Shown: positions 1-11,477 of the stretch, piece by piece
How positions within the stretch are numbered: position 1 is the stretch's first letter
How the letters are laid out: every line of letters starts with the position of its first letter
Assembly (NCBI GenBank): GCA_017590115.1
Contig: JAGGNK010012892.1
Location: 1,900,351-1,964,350 of the forward strand
Length of the DNA: 64,000 bases
Direction: 5' to 3'
Origin: Montifringilla adamsi
Taxonomy: Eukaryota; Chordata; Aves; Passeriformes; Passeridae
Translations under genes and position numbers: made by a program
Notes under the pieces: model-generated
Told to the model about the DNA's origin: nothing
The model's database searches: none
Seen by the model: the letters and a program-made list of their open reading frames with translations, nothing else

Positions 1-1519
1 AAAGTGTCACTGTGAGACCTGGAACTGCTCCAGTTCAGGGCTCAGATGACACCAGGGCTGTGTGTTCTGGTTTTGTATTGAATTTTTCCATTGCCTGGAT
101 TTGATATATGTTCAGTATCCTCATGGCTTTGCTGCTTGGTGTCCTGTGTGCGTCTTGCTGCTTTCTGTGTGATTTTTTCATGTGACATCCATGCCTTTTT
201 ATGAAAACTACTTATCCTTTGCTGTTTTGCATTTCAGGAGAGTATTTGGCCTTCTCAATTACACTGTGTTTAGTCTTTCTGAGTGTTTATTATTCTGAGG
301 CCTGGGTTTTTTTCCCCATAGTTGTGTAGCAGCAAGGATTCCATGGCAGTAATGCACAGTAGCACTGCAACTCTTCTACCTGTAGTCTGGTGATATTCTT
401 GAAATAATAATCAAAATTCTCTCATGTAGTTTTTTTATTTCTTTTTGTTGATTACCATTCCAAACCCTCCATTTCACAATTCCAGAATGGAGATTTTTGA
501 AGTTGGGGTGAAAATTTTTTTATTCTTTAATGCTGAATTGCATGTTTTGAGTAGGGAATTTTGTATGTTATTTTGATATTCTCAAGTATGGCATTGTTGC
601 AACTTTAGTCACCTTAGCCAGGTTAATCTGTAAAGAAAGAAGCTGAGAGTCATTTTAAAAGGATATGAAATGTTTTGTTTTCTACATAACACTGAAAAAA
701 TTTGTTTAAAATGATTGAATCCTGCTCTACTAAGTTATGCAAGCTTCTGATGAAATAATCATGATATATCTATTGTGTAACACTGCAAGGGGAGCAAAAC
801 CAAGCTTCAGAATTCTTGATGCACTCATCTGCCACTGCCTCAGCCTGGGCCAGTCACAGGGGTTTAAGCAGGACTGGGTTTAGGGTTTAGGCAGGACACC
901 TCCAGCCCACGTGCAATTTCTGCCTTCTCCATGTGGAACTCTTGGCCGTGGCCATGAAGAACTTTCTGCACAGTTGTGCATTCCCTTCTGTTAAGATCCA
1001 AAGATTAATCTGTCCTCTGAAGATTTTAGTTCAATATTGAGCGGTTCTTTCAGCATTTTTGGGATATAAATGGTAGATTTTTCCTCAATCAGTTAGAGAA
1101 AAGCCTGACCTGTGCATTAACCGGCACAGTAACTCTTCTCCCCAGACTTGCGCCTGCTGTGAATTTACAAGTGCAGATGTGAGAGATTGCTGATACCTCA
1201 TTGGATTTAGACATTTCTTAGCATCTCTCTCACACACACACACACTATTAGAAAGATGTCTGAATTCCTTTTATTCGGTGTAATGATCAAGGATCAAGTT
1301 GTCTTTGCTCCAGTTGGTACTGGGTTACCTCTTAATGTGGCATATCCGTATATTTTATTGAAGTAATTTCAAGTTCTGTATCTTGTAACTATAGCACTGA
1401 ACAGCAAGTTGCTGACAAGCTTTTTTGAAATATAAAATGTGTTTCTTTTTTTCTTCTTTCTCTGACGTTACCACGTTCTGTTCCTCAGAATGTTTTCTCT
1501 TTCTGTGATTCCTTTTCAG
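1..1519 (+). other. GULP1 intronic sequence upstream of the candidate cassette exon
   Basis: No supportable exon is seen here. The sequence is AT-rich and ends in a strong pyrimidine tract (about 1441-1519) that leads to two possible 3' splice sites: CAG ending at 1488 and CAG ending at 1519. A short CA-repeat, preceded by TCTCT, lies at about 1226-1245. The preceding canonical GULP1 exon must lie left of the window. Confidence 0.6.
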
Positions 1520-1744
1520 CTGCTGCACATAAAGTGTGATAATGATGAACATATGTTTCAAAGACCCTCTACTTTTTTCTGGTGTAACAATGAGGATTCA
1601 CCTCCTTGTTTAGATATCTCTTCCATTACGCTTACTCCTAGGAGTTCTCCTGACTCTAGACTACCACCTGGATTGTTAATACCACCACCTTCAAAAAGTG
1701 GTCTTCCAAAGCCTGCCAGTGAATACAGCTGCCCAAGACCTCGT
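1520..1744 (+). CDS. GULP1: Candidate cassette exon of GULP1, 75 codons, Ser/Pro-rich
   Basis: This open segment lies in the intron before the first canonical exon of the window. It is preceded by a pyrimidine-rich acceptor (TTCCTTTTCAG ending at 1519) and followed by a GT donor (CGT then GTAATC at 1745). It is exactly 225 nt with no stop and begins and ends on codon boundaries. The next canonical exon also begins in phase 0, so inclusion would keep the GULP1 frame. The peptide starts LLHIKCDNDE, has an acidic/aromatic first third, then a Ser/Thr/Pro-rich stretch with TPRSSPDSR, LLIPPPSKS and a C-terminal CPRPR. Several SP/TP sites and short polyproline runs match the low-complexity style of the neighbouring GULP1 C-terminal region. 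An alternative acceptor ending at 1488 would give a frame-shifting 256-nt exon. I do not recall it in the standard 304-residue human protein, so it may be isoform-specific, lineage-specific or spurious. Confidence 0.45.
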
Positions 1745-1794
1745 GTAATCTTGCTGTGCAAAAGCTTTTTCAGTTTTAGTTTTTTATTTTGTGC

Positions 1795-1818
1795 TTTTTT
1801 TTTTTTTTTTTTTTTTTT
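1795..1818. repeat. Poly-T run, T24
   Basis: This is an uninterrupted run of 24 T. It starts 50 bases after the donor of the candidate cassette exon and ends just before the 73-bp tandem duplication. Such a run is prone to length polymorphism. No retroposed body is recognisable on either side, so I do not call it a retroelement tail. Confidence 0.9.
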
Positions 1819-1828
1819 GTTCTCTGTT

Positions 1829-1974
1829 GTGTATTAACTTGTATTAAAAATGTGCATTTTGTACAGTGGCTAAAGGATAGGGTGGATAAATCTTAGGTTC
1901 TGTGTATTAACTTGTATTAAAAATGTGCATTTTGTACAGTGGCTAAAGGATAGGGTGGATAAATCTTAGGTTCT
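1829..1974. repeat. Perfect 73-bp tandem duplication (two copies)
   Basis: Copy 1 is 1829-1901 and copy 2 is 1902-1974. I read them as identical over all 73 bases, beginning TGTGTATTAACTTG and ending TCTTAGGTTCT. Identity this complete in an otherwise diverged intron implies a recent duplication, a copy-number polymorphism or an assembly artefact. Each copy contains ATTTTGTACAG, a possible cryptic splice acceptor. Confidence 0.95.
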
Positions 1975-3269
1975 CCAGGGGTACTCTTAAAATATGGAAT
2001 TTGTTAAGAATTGCTCTTATTTCTGCAGAGCTTTTTCTTTCCCATCACCAAAACATAAATTCTTACTTTTCCAACATGTTTAAATTAGTCCATTAATTAA
2101 TGATCTCTGTTGTCTGTCAATCTTTTGTTAAATTTTTTATATGAAGAATAGCAATTCAAAACAATTCTAAAGGTCCAACTGCAAGGGCTTCTTCCCCCAG
2201 GAATTAATAGAAAAGCAATGAGTCATTAAATAGGTTTTAGAATACTTTATAAAAACTGTGCAAAATGAAGGTTGAAAATTATTCTCAAATATGAAATGGG
2301 CATATTGCCTCCTTTTTCATATTCATGTGCTTATACCCTCAACTTTTCTTCCATTTGCAAGTAATATTTGGCTTTATTTAGCGACCATCCTGGCTTTCTG
2401 CATGTGTTCACTAAATAAAAATGCTTCTTGTGCTCATATGTATTCAAAATACACATTTCTTAATTACCTTACAGTTTTAATTAAACCATATCAGTAGAAT
2501 CAAAATGGCCAGTAAGTGACTTCAACAAAATTGAATGTAACTGGGAAATGAGTCTGAAGTTTGGGGTTTCTTTTTTTGCCTAAAAGGCACATTTATAACT
2601 AAATGTAAGTGCTGTTTATCTGTCTTCTAGATAACCATAATCATGTAGCAAATAATAAGATTCTCCATTAGCACATGTGATCTCCAGGTCATTCTAGGAT
2701 TGCCCATGGGTGTTGGTGGAAATGGAGGTTGATGTAAGCATTTATTTATGCCTCAAACCTGATCCCACCTTCCTGATGCCAACAAAAGCCTGTCTACAAT
2801 CAGAGTAATTTCAGATGAAGGAAGGGCTGTGCTTCTTTATTATATATATTTTGGGTCCAGCACATCCATTGCCCTGCTTGGAGTGGGAGCAGATGACATC
2901 CAGCCTTCTGCCAGACTTAGATTGTCCTGGTTCTCTGCAGGGTTAGTGCACGGGCCGTGGACACTAACAGGAGCCTGTGGCGTCTGAACTCTGCACTGAA
3001 ATCTTGTCACAACACATGATCTTTGGAACCCCAATAGTAACTCAAGTTGAGGACAGTAACAGTTCTGGATCTTGAAAACTGTTTTTTATGAAGTTGATCC
3101 ACCTATGGTCATGATTGGGAGTAGCAATGACTGAGAAAATTTTTTTAAAAAAAGGCAAAAAATAAAAGCAGCATGTAAAATGTAGATTTTTTTTTTCCTT
3201 GCTATGCTTCTGTATATCTGGGAAGAAATACCCCAGATTGTTTTAGATATTGAACAGTTACAGACTCTC

Positions 3270-3307
3270 TTAATCCAATTTTAAAATATTAATCCAAATT
3301 TAAAATA
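3270..3307. repeat. 19-bp tandem duplication, AT-rich
   Basis: Two adjacent 19-bp copies (3270-3288 and 3289-3307) both begin TTAATCCAA and end TTAAAATA, and differ at one central base. It is intronic and no function is inferred. Confidence 0.8.
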
Positions 3308-4610
3308 TAAATTCAAAACTCCTAAGAATCACAGAACTTCCAAGAAATAGGACATGTAGGACTTGAGAGCCCTGTGGTTTTTTCCCCTTTTAACAGTGCA
3401 TTCAGAGGAAGGCTGTGGCTCAATATTGCTTCTCAGCAGCCAGTGCAGAGAACTTCCAGAGAGAAATAGGCATGGTTCAGGGCCACCTGTAGACTTGACT
3501 TAGGGATCTGTGATGTGAGTGTCCCAGGGCAGCTGCAGGTCTGCAGCACAGGCACTGAAGAAAGCAGCATTCCAAAATACGGGTTTATCCATGGCACTCT
3601 CATGGACAAGCAGTGCTAAGGATTACCTGCTTGCCAGGTTATCATATTTGTGTATTCTGAATTAGAGGATCCATGTGACTAACTTAACTTGTGCTTCAAA
3701 ATTCCTGTGTGGATAGTTTGTGCAAACTGAATCTTGTTTCAAAGCTGCAGGCTTCTGCTGTACCTGGCTGGCCTTTCTAATACCCAGGGTGTGGGGGTTT
3801 CTGTATTGTCTCAGCAATAACATGAACATGCAAACTAGTCATGCCTTCAGCTTGTCAGTCTCAGTTTTAATCTATTTCATCCTCTGTCTTCAGTGTTCAG
3901 TACATTTTAACTTGACTGTGCCTCACTTGTGCCCTGAAGTAGTGGACTGGTGGCAGGAGGAATGAACCATTCAAAACCAAATATGGCTGTAGAACTATAG
4001 TAATTGGTGGGTTTGGGGTTTCTTGCTTGCCCAGTATTTTTTTTTAACCCTTCCAAATTCCAGTGCCTTTTGAATGAAATCTCTTCACTTTTACCTTCGA
4101 GGACAACAGGTTTATTTTGTATATTAATATTCAGTATATCATGTCTAGATTATTACCCGTGGAAAAACACATTTAAGTTTTTATCATACCAGTTTTTCTA
4201 AGCTGCCAAATAAGAGATCATGTAAAGAAGAATTAGTAAACCAGAAACACTGGGGTTGAATCTTTGAACTTGGTTCTGTGCTGTCCAGAGCAGAGCACAC
4301 TGTTGTTGCCATATTACCTCAGCTGGATCTCTTGAAGGTGTCTGTGCTCATATGTTTGCAAGAGAGCTGCTTGTCACAGCTGTGTCAGGTGTAACTGGGA
4401 TACATTTTCCACTGAAAATGGAAAAATTACAATGCTGCTTTTGTATTGGGGGGTGTTAGCATGTGTCAGAGTCTGTACTGCAAATGCCATTTGCTTGGTG
4501 TTAGTAGCTGGGGTTTGCATGCTGATGGTTGTTTTTAACTTTTCGAAATGTGACTCTTATCTGCATGCTGAAGAATTCAGTATTGTGATCTTTTTCATGT
4601 GAAACATTTC

Positions 4611-4636
4611 CCTAATATTTATTGTCCTTATTGTAG
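4611..4636 (+). promoter_or_regulatory. 3' splice site of GULP1 exon 4637-4775
   Basis: A possible branch point CCTAATA (4611-4617) is followed by a T-rich tract and TTGTAG ending at 4636. The first exon base is 4637. The site is supported by the match of the downstream reading frame to GULP1, with the conserved Ala-Gly-Ser start of this exon in phase 0. Confidence 0.85.
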
Positions 4637-4775
4637 GCAGGCAGTGTGACACCTAAATCACCCTCCACTGACATCTTTGATATGGTTCCCTTTTCTCCCA
4701 TATCCCCTCAGTCAACAACACCTACTCGCAATGGTACACAGCCTCCTCCAGTACCCAGTAGATCTACAGAGATCA
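4637..4775 (+). CDS. GULP1: GULP1 exon encoding the Ser/Pro-rich linker
   Basis: This exon encodes 46 residues plus the first base of a Lys codon. It starts Ala-Gly-Ser-Val-Thr-Pro-Lys-Ser-Pro, continues through [14 protein letters not shown] and reaches [13 protein letters not shown] before STEI. PPPVPSR fits a class II SH3 ligand pattern (PxxPxR), and several SP/TP positions are candidate proline-directed phosphorylation sites. Compared with human GULP1 as I recall it, Met becomes Val after the opening AGS, Ile becomes Val in DMxPF, and the HQSSMP segment reads PQSTTP; the rest is essentially conserved. The acceptor is TTGTAG at 4636 and the donor is GTAAGT at 4776, a full consensus. The segment belongs to the flexible region that follows the PTB domain and coiled coil and probably serves for protein binding. 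Confidence 0.96.
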
Positions 4776-5904
4776 GTAAGTTTTGTAACAACTGACCTAC
4801 TTTTTGCTTACATTATTTTTTTCATAAAGCATCTTTAAAGTTTTACGTACGTTGTGCATGAAAAGCCAAATGCATTTTTTGTAAATCTCGTTCACTGATG
4901 CCGTTTCATCTTTATACCATCCTCCCAACATCCTTGATGTTGCTGCCAAGTTGCATTATAAACAAACTTACTGTGAAACTGTGACATATACACTTGGAAG
5001 GAGTTGGGTTGGGGGTTTTAACTTGGCTCTTTTTTTTACAGTCTCTTTTCTGTACTTCAAGGAATACTTTTACTTCCTGTTAGTTCTTTCCTTGCCAAGC
5101 CACGGTTCTAGCACCTAGAGCCTGCATTTCTGGGGAAGGCAGCAGGTGGAGTAAGTATGGTGATGGTGATGCTCAAGGGAGAGCTGAAGAAACCCCTCAA
5201 AGAGACCTGGAATGCTGTTTTCAACACTACTTTTCATATCATGCACAGCTTTGTTTGGTTTTAGTTGATGAACCTCTTCAGATCTCCAACCACTCCTAAA
5301 AGGTCTTCAGAAGGTTATCAACAACATCAATTTTATTTTGCAAAGGGTCAAAAGCACCTAGGGTAAGGTTCTTGAATTCACTGGAAATCTTTATGGAGTC
5401 CAGAAAGTATTTTTAAAAGCTTTGGAAATCCCTTGAGGGAGAGAAGAGTGGGGCATGCACCAGTGATGTTAGAGATTGTGGAAATATGGGTCTGTGTTCG
5501 TATCTTCCTTCACGCCTATTTTAGAGTGGATAAGGGACATTAATGTTACTGCCTGCCACTATATGGAACACATTTGAGGAGATTGTGCTGCTTTGGGGCA
5601 TGCCTCTAGGATGTAGAATTTTCAGCTGTGAATGGGAGCTGTGCACAAAAAGAAAAATACATTTTATAACTTCAGTCAGTGAATGTCTTCCCTCCCTGAG
5701 CCCATGTGTGATGCACTGTTTGGTTCCATTGCTCAGAATGTCTGCCACCTTCTAAAGAAAAAGTAAATGTTCAGACTCTTAATTCAATAAGGAACCCTGG
5801 GTTTTTTAAAGAGCATATGTTAAAATTATTAATTAATTTTTGTAGGATTCTCAGAAAGTATACTGACAGAATTTTACATCTGTCAATTATACTCGTAGCT
5901 ATAT

Positions 5905-5950
5905 TTTAAATTATATGAAAATAGTAGTAACTATTTTCATATAATTTAAA
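5905..5950. repeat. Perfect 21-bp inverted repeat with a 4-nt spacer
   Basis: The left arm 5905-5925 and right arm 5930-5950 are exact reverse complements, with AGTA between them. The arms begin TTTAAATTATATG and end CATATAATTTAAA. A second smaller palindrome (ATTCTAATA, GAA, TATTAGAAT) follows at about 5963-5983. RNA from this intron could fold here into a stable AT-rich hairpin. The 4-nt loop and simple composition point to a replication-born palindrome rather than a microRNA precursor. Confidence 0.9.
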
Positions 5951-6301
5951 GGAATACTTGAATATTCTAATAGAATATTAGAATAGATCTGCTCTATTGC
6001 GAGAATTATGTCATTGCAATAAATAATTGAATGATTGCTTCTCTGAAACTACAGGCAATGCCATAAAATAGATCTAAATGTGCATTTACAGCTTCAAGAA
6101 TGGCAACTGAACTTGAATTGAATTATAGGTCAAGATTTTATTTTTTATCTATTGTCCTACATCAGTTCCATTGAAATTGTGGCCCAATTCCATAGAAATC
6201 TTGTGAAAGCCCACACTCAGATATTGAAGGATCTTGAGGGATCTTGAAAATTCCATCTGTATGGGATTTGTAATTGTTTAGGCAGCGGGTTTTGTAATAT
6301 T

Positions 6302-6324
6302 AAAAAAAAAAAAAAAAAAAAAAA
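6302..6324. repeat. Poly-A run, A23
   Basis: This is an uninterrupted run of 23 A after TAATATT. No identifiable retroposed sequence precedes it and no target-site duplication is evident by eye. Confidence 0.9.
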
Positions 6325-7398
6325 GAGTTGCTTAATAACAGTGATATCTATTGTTTAAAGTACTTGCTGCTTCTACACTTCATGGATTTGCCTTCAGCTG
6401 AGATGATGTAGTTCAGAGATATCACTTCAGAGAGAGGTTCCAAAGCCCATCATGGTCTTTATACTTTTGATCTCTGCTCTTTCAGTCTGTGTCATGGTGC
6501 TCTGTGTTGAAAATTACTGTCTTCATCAGCTATTAATGCTTTTTGGCATGTTTCAGAGTGTCATTGAAGCAGAAGAGGAATATTTTATCATCAAACAAGG
6601 GCTTTACTGTCCCAAATGAGAAAGTTGAGCTCCCATAAGCTCGTTCAGGCTGTGCAATGTCCCCTTACTGTAGCAATGTGCAATAATGCCCTGCTTTGTG
6701 GTGTCACTGCTGCCAGTACCAGCAAGCTGGCATTTCTTTCTCCAGTACAAGTCAGAGGGCTGGCAACCAAAAGGAGCCAAAGTTTGGAGTCTCCATTTTC
6801 TGAGATCACCTTTTCCTCTTCCTACCTCTGCTTTCTTTATCACTGCACTCAAGCAGAGCTGATTTCATGAAATTACAGGGTGATTTTGTTGGATTTTATA
6901 ATTTTGTAACTTTCACCTTTCTCACATTCAGTAGTAAAGAAGGAGAATAATGAGGGTTTGCCATCTATTTGTTAGTATTACCTCATTTATTCCTTTTGCT
7001 TAAATGGGGCCTGTAACCTAGGGAGGGCACTTGTGCTGCTCAAGCAAAATGTGCATTTTAAAGCCAAAGTTCATCTTACTCATCCACTGGCCAGTTTGAG
7101 AAACCAGCCAAAAATAACCCAGAAAGGCCTGGGCACCTGCAACAATACCAAGCACTTTGCATTTCTGCAAGGAATAGTTCCATAGGTGATTACTGGATCA
7201 GAATGACAGTTCAGCTTCCCATAATGACACATGCCCAGCGTTAGAATTTTTCTCACCAGTTGTTCCCTTGGTAATTTCACAAGAAAAACAATTGTGGAGT
7301 GATAAATGGTACCTCTGGCTTTGCCAAGCTCACAGCATGTAGTTTAAGATACCCCACCTTTTAATACTAGAGCAGAACTGTGACCTTTTTAACTTTTT

Positions 7399-7400
<2 letters not shown>

Positions 7401-7440
<40 letters not shown>
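7401..7440. repeat. Poly-T run, T40
   Basis: Forty uninterrupted T make this the longest homopolymer in the window. On the minus strand it would read as a long poly(A). The sequence to its right (7449-7507) holds a short direct duplication and no recognisable SINE or LINE. The true length is uncertain, because runs of this size are often mis-sized in assemblies. Confidence 0.9.
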
Positions 7441-7446
<6 letters not shown>

Positions 7447-7448
7447 AA

Positions 7449-7507
7449 CTTTTAGGCTTTAAAAAATGAATTTATTTCCAGAGCTTTTAGGCTTTAAAAA
7501 ATGAATT
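7449..7507. repeat. Direct repeat, 24-bp copies spaced 35 bp
   Basis: CTTTTAGGCTTTAAAAAATG plus AATT occurs at 7449-7472 and again at 7484-7507, separated by ATTTCCAGAG-type sequence. It sits next to the T40 run and looks like a local slippage or duplication product. Confidence 0.9.
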
Positions 7508-10500
7508 AAATTTTGAGATTTTGAGTTCATATTCAGCAATGTTCCAACAGGGATACTCAGCAAATGTCTGCTCACTACTGGCTATATCAGCAATAGCAAA
7601 CAAATGGGGTTTACCTATTTAAAGGAGAAAATGGCATAATTTTTGTACAGGAGGTTGCAGATTGGTCAAATGCACGCTGACTCTTTGGGTAATGATTGTA
7701 ACATAGGGAAATGCAACCAAAAATGCAATGCTAGGGATTGCATGCTGCTTCTTCCTCATGGAGTAAGGAGTTGTAAATGTTCTTCTAAGTTATCTGAATG
7801 GTCAGAATTAGTTCGTTAATTTTATTTCATTGAAGGAGGAATTAACTTATGTTTCTTATTGGCACAGCGTTATTTTCATATTTTAGAAAAGAACTGTAGA
7901 GGATTATCCTCTGTTGAGTTTTTTAATATCTATTTCACACAAATGCATCATGGACAATCCAAGGTCACAACGAGCAGATGCAGAAATCTGCTCCGAGGTG
8001 CTCTTTTTCTGCAGATATTTAAGATTATTTTGTCAGAATAATGGCTGTAATAATTTCCAAAGAAAAAAATATGGAGTAGCCTGCAGCTAAATGAAAGGCT
8101 TTCTGGATTTCCCTGTCGCAGTTCATTCCAAATATTTCTTCGGGTACTTGTCTCTCAGTGTGATTCATTTTTGTCATCACAGCTGCTCTATCTGGGCAAA
8201 GCACATATCAGCATAGCTGTGTGCCTGGATGAGAGCTGAGGCAGAGATTGGGATGTGAAGTGCAGCAGAAAAGCCAAATATTTGTATTTTTGCTTAGTAA
8301 TAGCTAATTTTGAATTTATCATAGAGTGCAGGTTGCTATTCTCCAGTATTATGTGTTTGTTCTCCTGAATGTCAGGTCCCAGAATTTATTACTTGTTCAT
8401 GTTATCCTGTGGTTTGAGCTGAGGATCTAAAACATCAACATTTCATGGCTTTTGAATTTGTGGGTCAATTTTGCAGCCTGTGAATTTATTTCCATCCAGA
8501 AAGAAATGAGAAAGGGGAGGGAAATTATTTGTACTGTTTGAAAAGATAATTTTCAAAGGCTTCCTGGTTGCTGTTTGTTGGAGAAAGAAATGCCTGTGTA
8601 TGCTACAGTAATTTTGGGGAATGTGCCAGGCAAGATATTCTTGTTATAGCTAATTTTCATGCAAATAAAAATGGCCTGAAAAAAAAGTTACAAATTTATC
8701 CCATCTGTGCTAAAAAGGAGCCCCCCCTCCATCATGAGTGGAATGAACACTGGTGGATAAGCTTATGGATATCCCAAGGAATAGTGCAGTCGTGTAGGGA
8801 TGAAATCTGCACATTTCTCCATTTCACACATGTTCTTCAGCTTTTGTTCTGGAGGCAAATGATGACAGGGCTACTGAAAATATTCCATGAGGGAACTTTG
8901 TCCCTCCCTGACTCTTAGCAATGCAGCCTCTCTTATAACACTCAAACTTTAAATGCAGAAAAGCAGTTGTGGAATGGATAGCAAGTTATGATAGAGATAA
9001 TTCCCCAAGTAATAGCTTTGCACAGAAACCCAGCTAGGTAATGCTTCTTCATTTTGAATTTGATTCTGTGCAGGGCTTACTAGGCTCTGTCACTTGGAAT
9101 AAGTCACACTCTGTTTGGTTTTAAATTCTGCCTTGTATACAGTATCAATTCAAAAATCTTTCAAATTAAAGGAAGGAATGACATTAAAGGAGTTAAAACT
9201 TGTGCTGTTCTCCTGCCAATGAGCTCAAAAGGGCTTTCATTGATAAAAGCCCAATAATAAGGCATGAATGAGATAATAGCCATAATAGTGTACAAAATAC
9301 TTGCTTTTAAAAATAGTCAGAAGTCATAATTCAGTACAAATTACATGCAGAAGTTTTGTCCTTCACCGTTTTTTCCTAAATACATCCATAGAATGTTTGC
9401 TAAGCCCTGGTGTTGGAACTGTCTGCTTTCAGTTGTCTGACCACAGAGAAAGCTGTCAGCTCCTTTTAAAGGTAAAAGGAAAGAAAATGGACCTACATAA
9501 TGAACTGTAGACTGTTGAGGGTTATAGAGCAGAATCACTTTTTTGTCCAGTGGAGGTTAGATTGCAAGTCAGAGCTGCTACACATCTGAAGGTCATTTGC
9601 TAGGAGCATCAGAGCATTTGAGGACACTGGTTACACTGGAGCAGACCCATTTTGGCTGTGAAAGAGGCAAAGGATGAGGGAGAACCTAATTTTTACATTA
9701 GATTATCCGAGTTAAAGTCTCTCTTGCGCGCAGGTGGTCTGCCTTTGCCAGGAAAGACTGGATTTCTTCTTGGCACAAGTGGACTCTTGGAATAAGGCTC
9801 TGTTATCTGGGCCATCTCCTGGTCCCATGTGACAGTTTGTGGCTGCTTAGCCACAGTTTTTTAAATATGTAATCAATCAAGTTCTACTCAAGTTTCTGTA
9901 CTTTATAATGGGAATTTCTGTACTTTATTGTGGGAGCAAATGATGGTAGTTGCCAGTTATTTAAAATGCCTGCTGTGCAGCCTGATAACACCTAATTGAT
10001 AAGGGCAAAGCCCTGACAGACTGATATGCACAATAACTGTTGAAGAGCCCAGAGAACACAGGTGTAAAATTCTGCCTCTAAGGATGCCAAAATCAAACCA
10101 GCTGTGCAGCTGTAGCAGGTGCTGCACCACTGATAATGGCACTGGGAACACTGCAATGAGGGGAGTGGGTCCAGCAGTTAATTGTCACCCAGGTCTCAGG
10201 TGTTAAGGATGATTTTGTGCTTGACTGTCCAGTCACTTCGGGGTTACTATTGCCCCCCTTATTGTGATGCTCTAAAACTAAAATTGTTTCAAGGCAGGTA
10301 GAGTGCCTGTCAGGTTTCTTGCTGGGCAGCCAGGAAAGTTAGGAGAGAGGATATGTCCCAATGGTTCTGGTTTTCTCCTCACCAGTGACAAGGCTGTAGG
10401 AACTTGGTTCTGTAAATTCTGCAATCAGTGGGGTTGGGTTAGCAATTTTTTTTTTAACTGCTGTAGTTTAATCCGATGTGAGATGGGAAAAGTATCTAAA

Positions 10501-11477
10501 GGTGGAGCCTTTAAATGTAGGAAAGAAAAATCTATGACTAAGAAAGAGAAAAACACCCAAAACCTGAAAAAGCAAAAAATATTTGAGCAGGCAAATATAA
10601 ATAACTATACTGGTCTAATATCAGAAAGGAACCCAATTGTATTGGAGATGTTTCTTCTTACCCAGACAAAAAAAAAACAAAAACAAACATTCCCCTCCAT
10701 TTGACCTCTAGAATGGAAACTGCAGTTAAGAAAAGGTGAGAAACTTTTGGTATTAAGAAAGTGAAAATTTGCCATCAATCTATTTACGCACCCAAATTTA
10801 GTGGAATTTTAGCATGACAATTCATGGAACTGTTGTGGTTTTTGTTTTGTTTTGGTTTGGTTTTTTTTTAATACTGTTTCTTTCTTAATGTGATCTTCCC
10901 CAAGATTTTAAAACTCAGATGGCTTTTAGTTTTAATTACTGCTAGTTGTTCATTGAGGACAGTATCAAACAAAGGCCTTGCCTTGCCTGAATAAGAGTAT
11001 TTGCATGTCTCACAGAAACATCCTTAACCTGAGGAGTGGCAGACAGGAGACATGAAGATTAATTGGTTAGTAATTTGTTGTTGACATCATGTAGAAATGA
11101 AATTTGGCAACTCATGTCCAGTTGCTTCCTCTTCATTTTTGAAACTCCTTCTACACACAGACTCCAGAGCACACGTCAGTGCATGATGCCCTCTTCCAAA
11201 GTAGCAACTTCTCACTGCATCTCGAGAAGGTACAAGCATTAAAGGAAGATAAAGAGAGGCTTAAACCAGAAGTCCCATGGTGTTCTTGGAAAAATATTTG
11301 AGTATTAAGGTTTGAGAAACTTCCCAAGAGCTGGCTTGCACACTGGAATGTTAAAAGTTGTGGTTAAAGAGTGTTGTATGTGGTGGTGCTGTTGCTCAGC
11401 TCAGGAGGAGATGTAAGGTGGCTTTTCCAGAGCGCTGTTGTTGTAACTCATACCTGTTCTCCCAGTGACTCACTTTT

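Larger units (their letters stand above)
1745..4636 (+). other. GULP1 intron 5' of exon 4637-4775
   Basis: This is non-coding and AT-rich. It holds a T24 run, a perfect 73-bp tandem duplication and a 19-bp tandem duplication, each listed separately. It ends in a pyrimidine-rich tract and TTATTGTAG at 4636, with a plausible branch point CCTAATA at 4611-4617. Short open frames such as those at 2291-2497 and 3720-3965 show no family resemblance and I treat them as chance. Confidence 0.7.

Noticed and set aside
873..893. GGGTTTAGGGTTTAGG, two units of a plant-type telomere repeat
   Set aside because: Only two units, inside a vertebrate gene intron. Chance is the simplest explanation.
1558..1761. 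Minus-strand open frame of 67 codons
   Set aside because: It is the antisense shadow of the candidate GULP1 exon and has no splice support of its own.
10999..11006. ATTTGCAT octamer motif
   Set aside because: A single 8-mer in a 6.7-kb AT-rich intron is expected by chance and lacks supporting neighbours.
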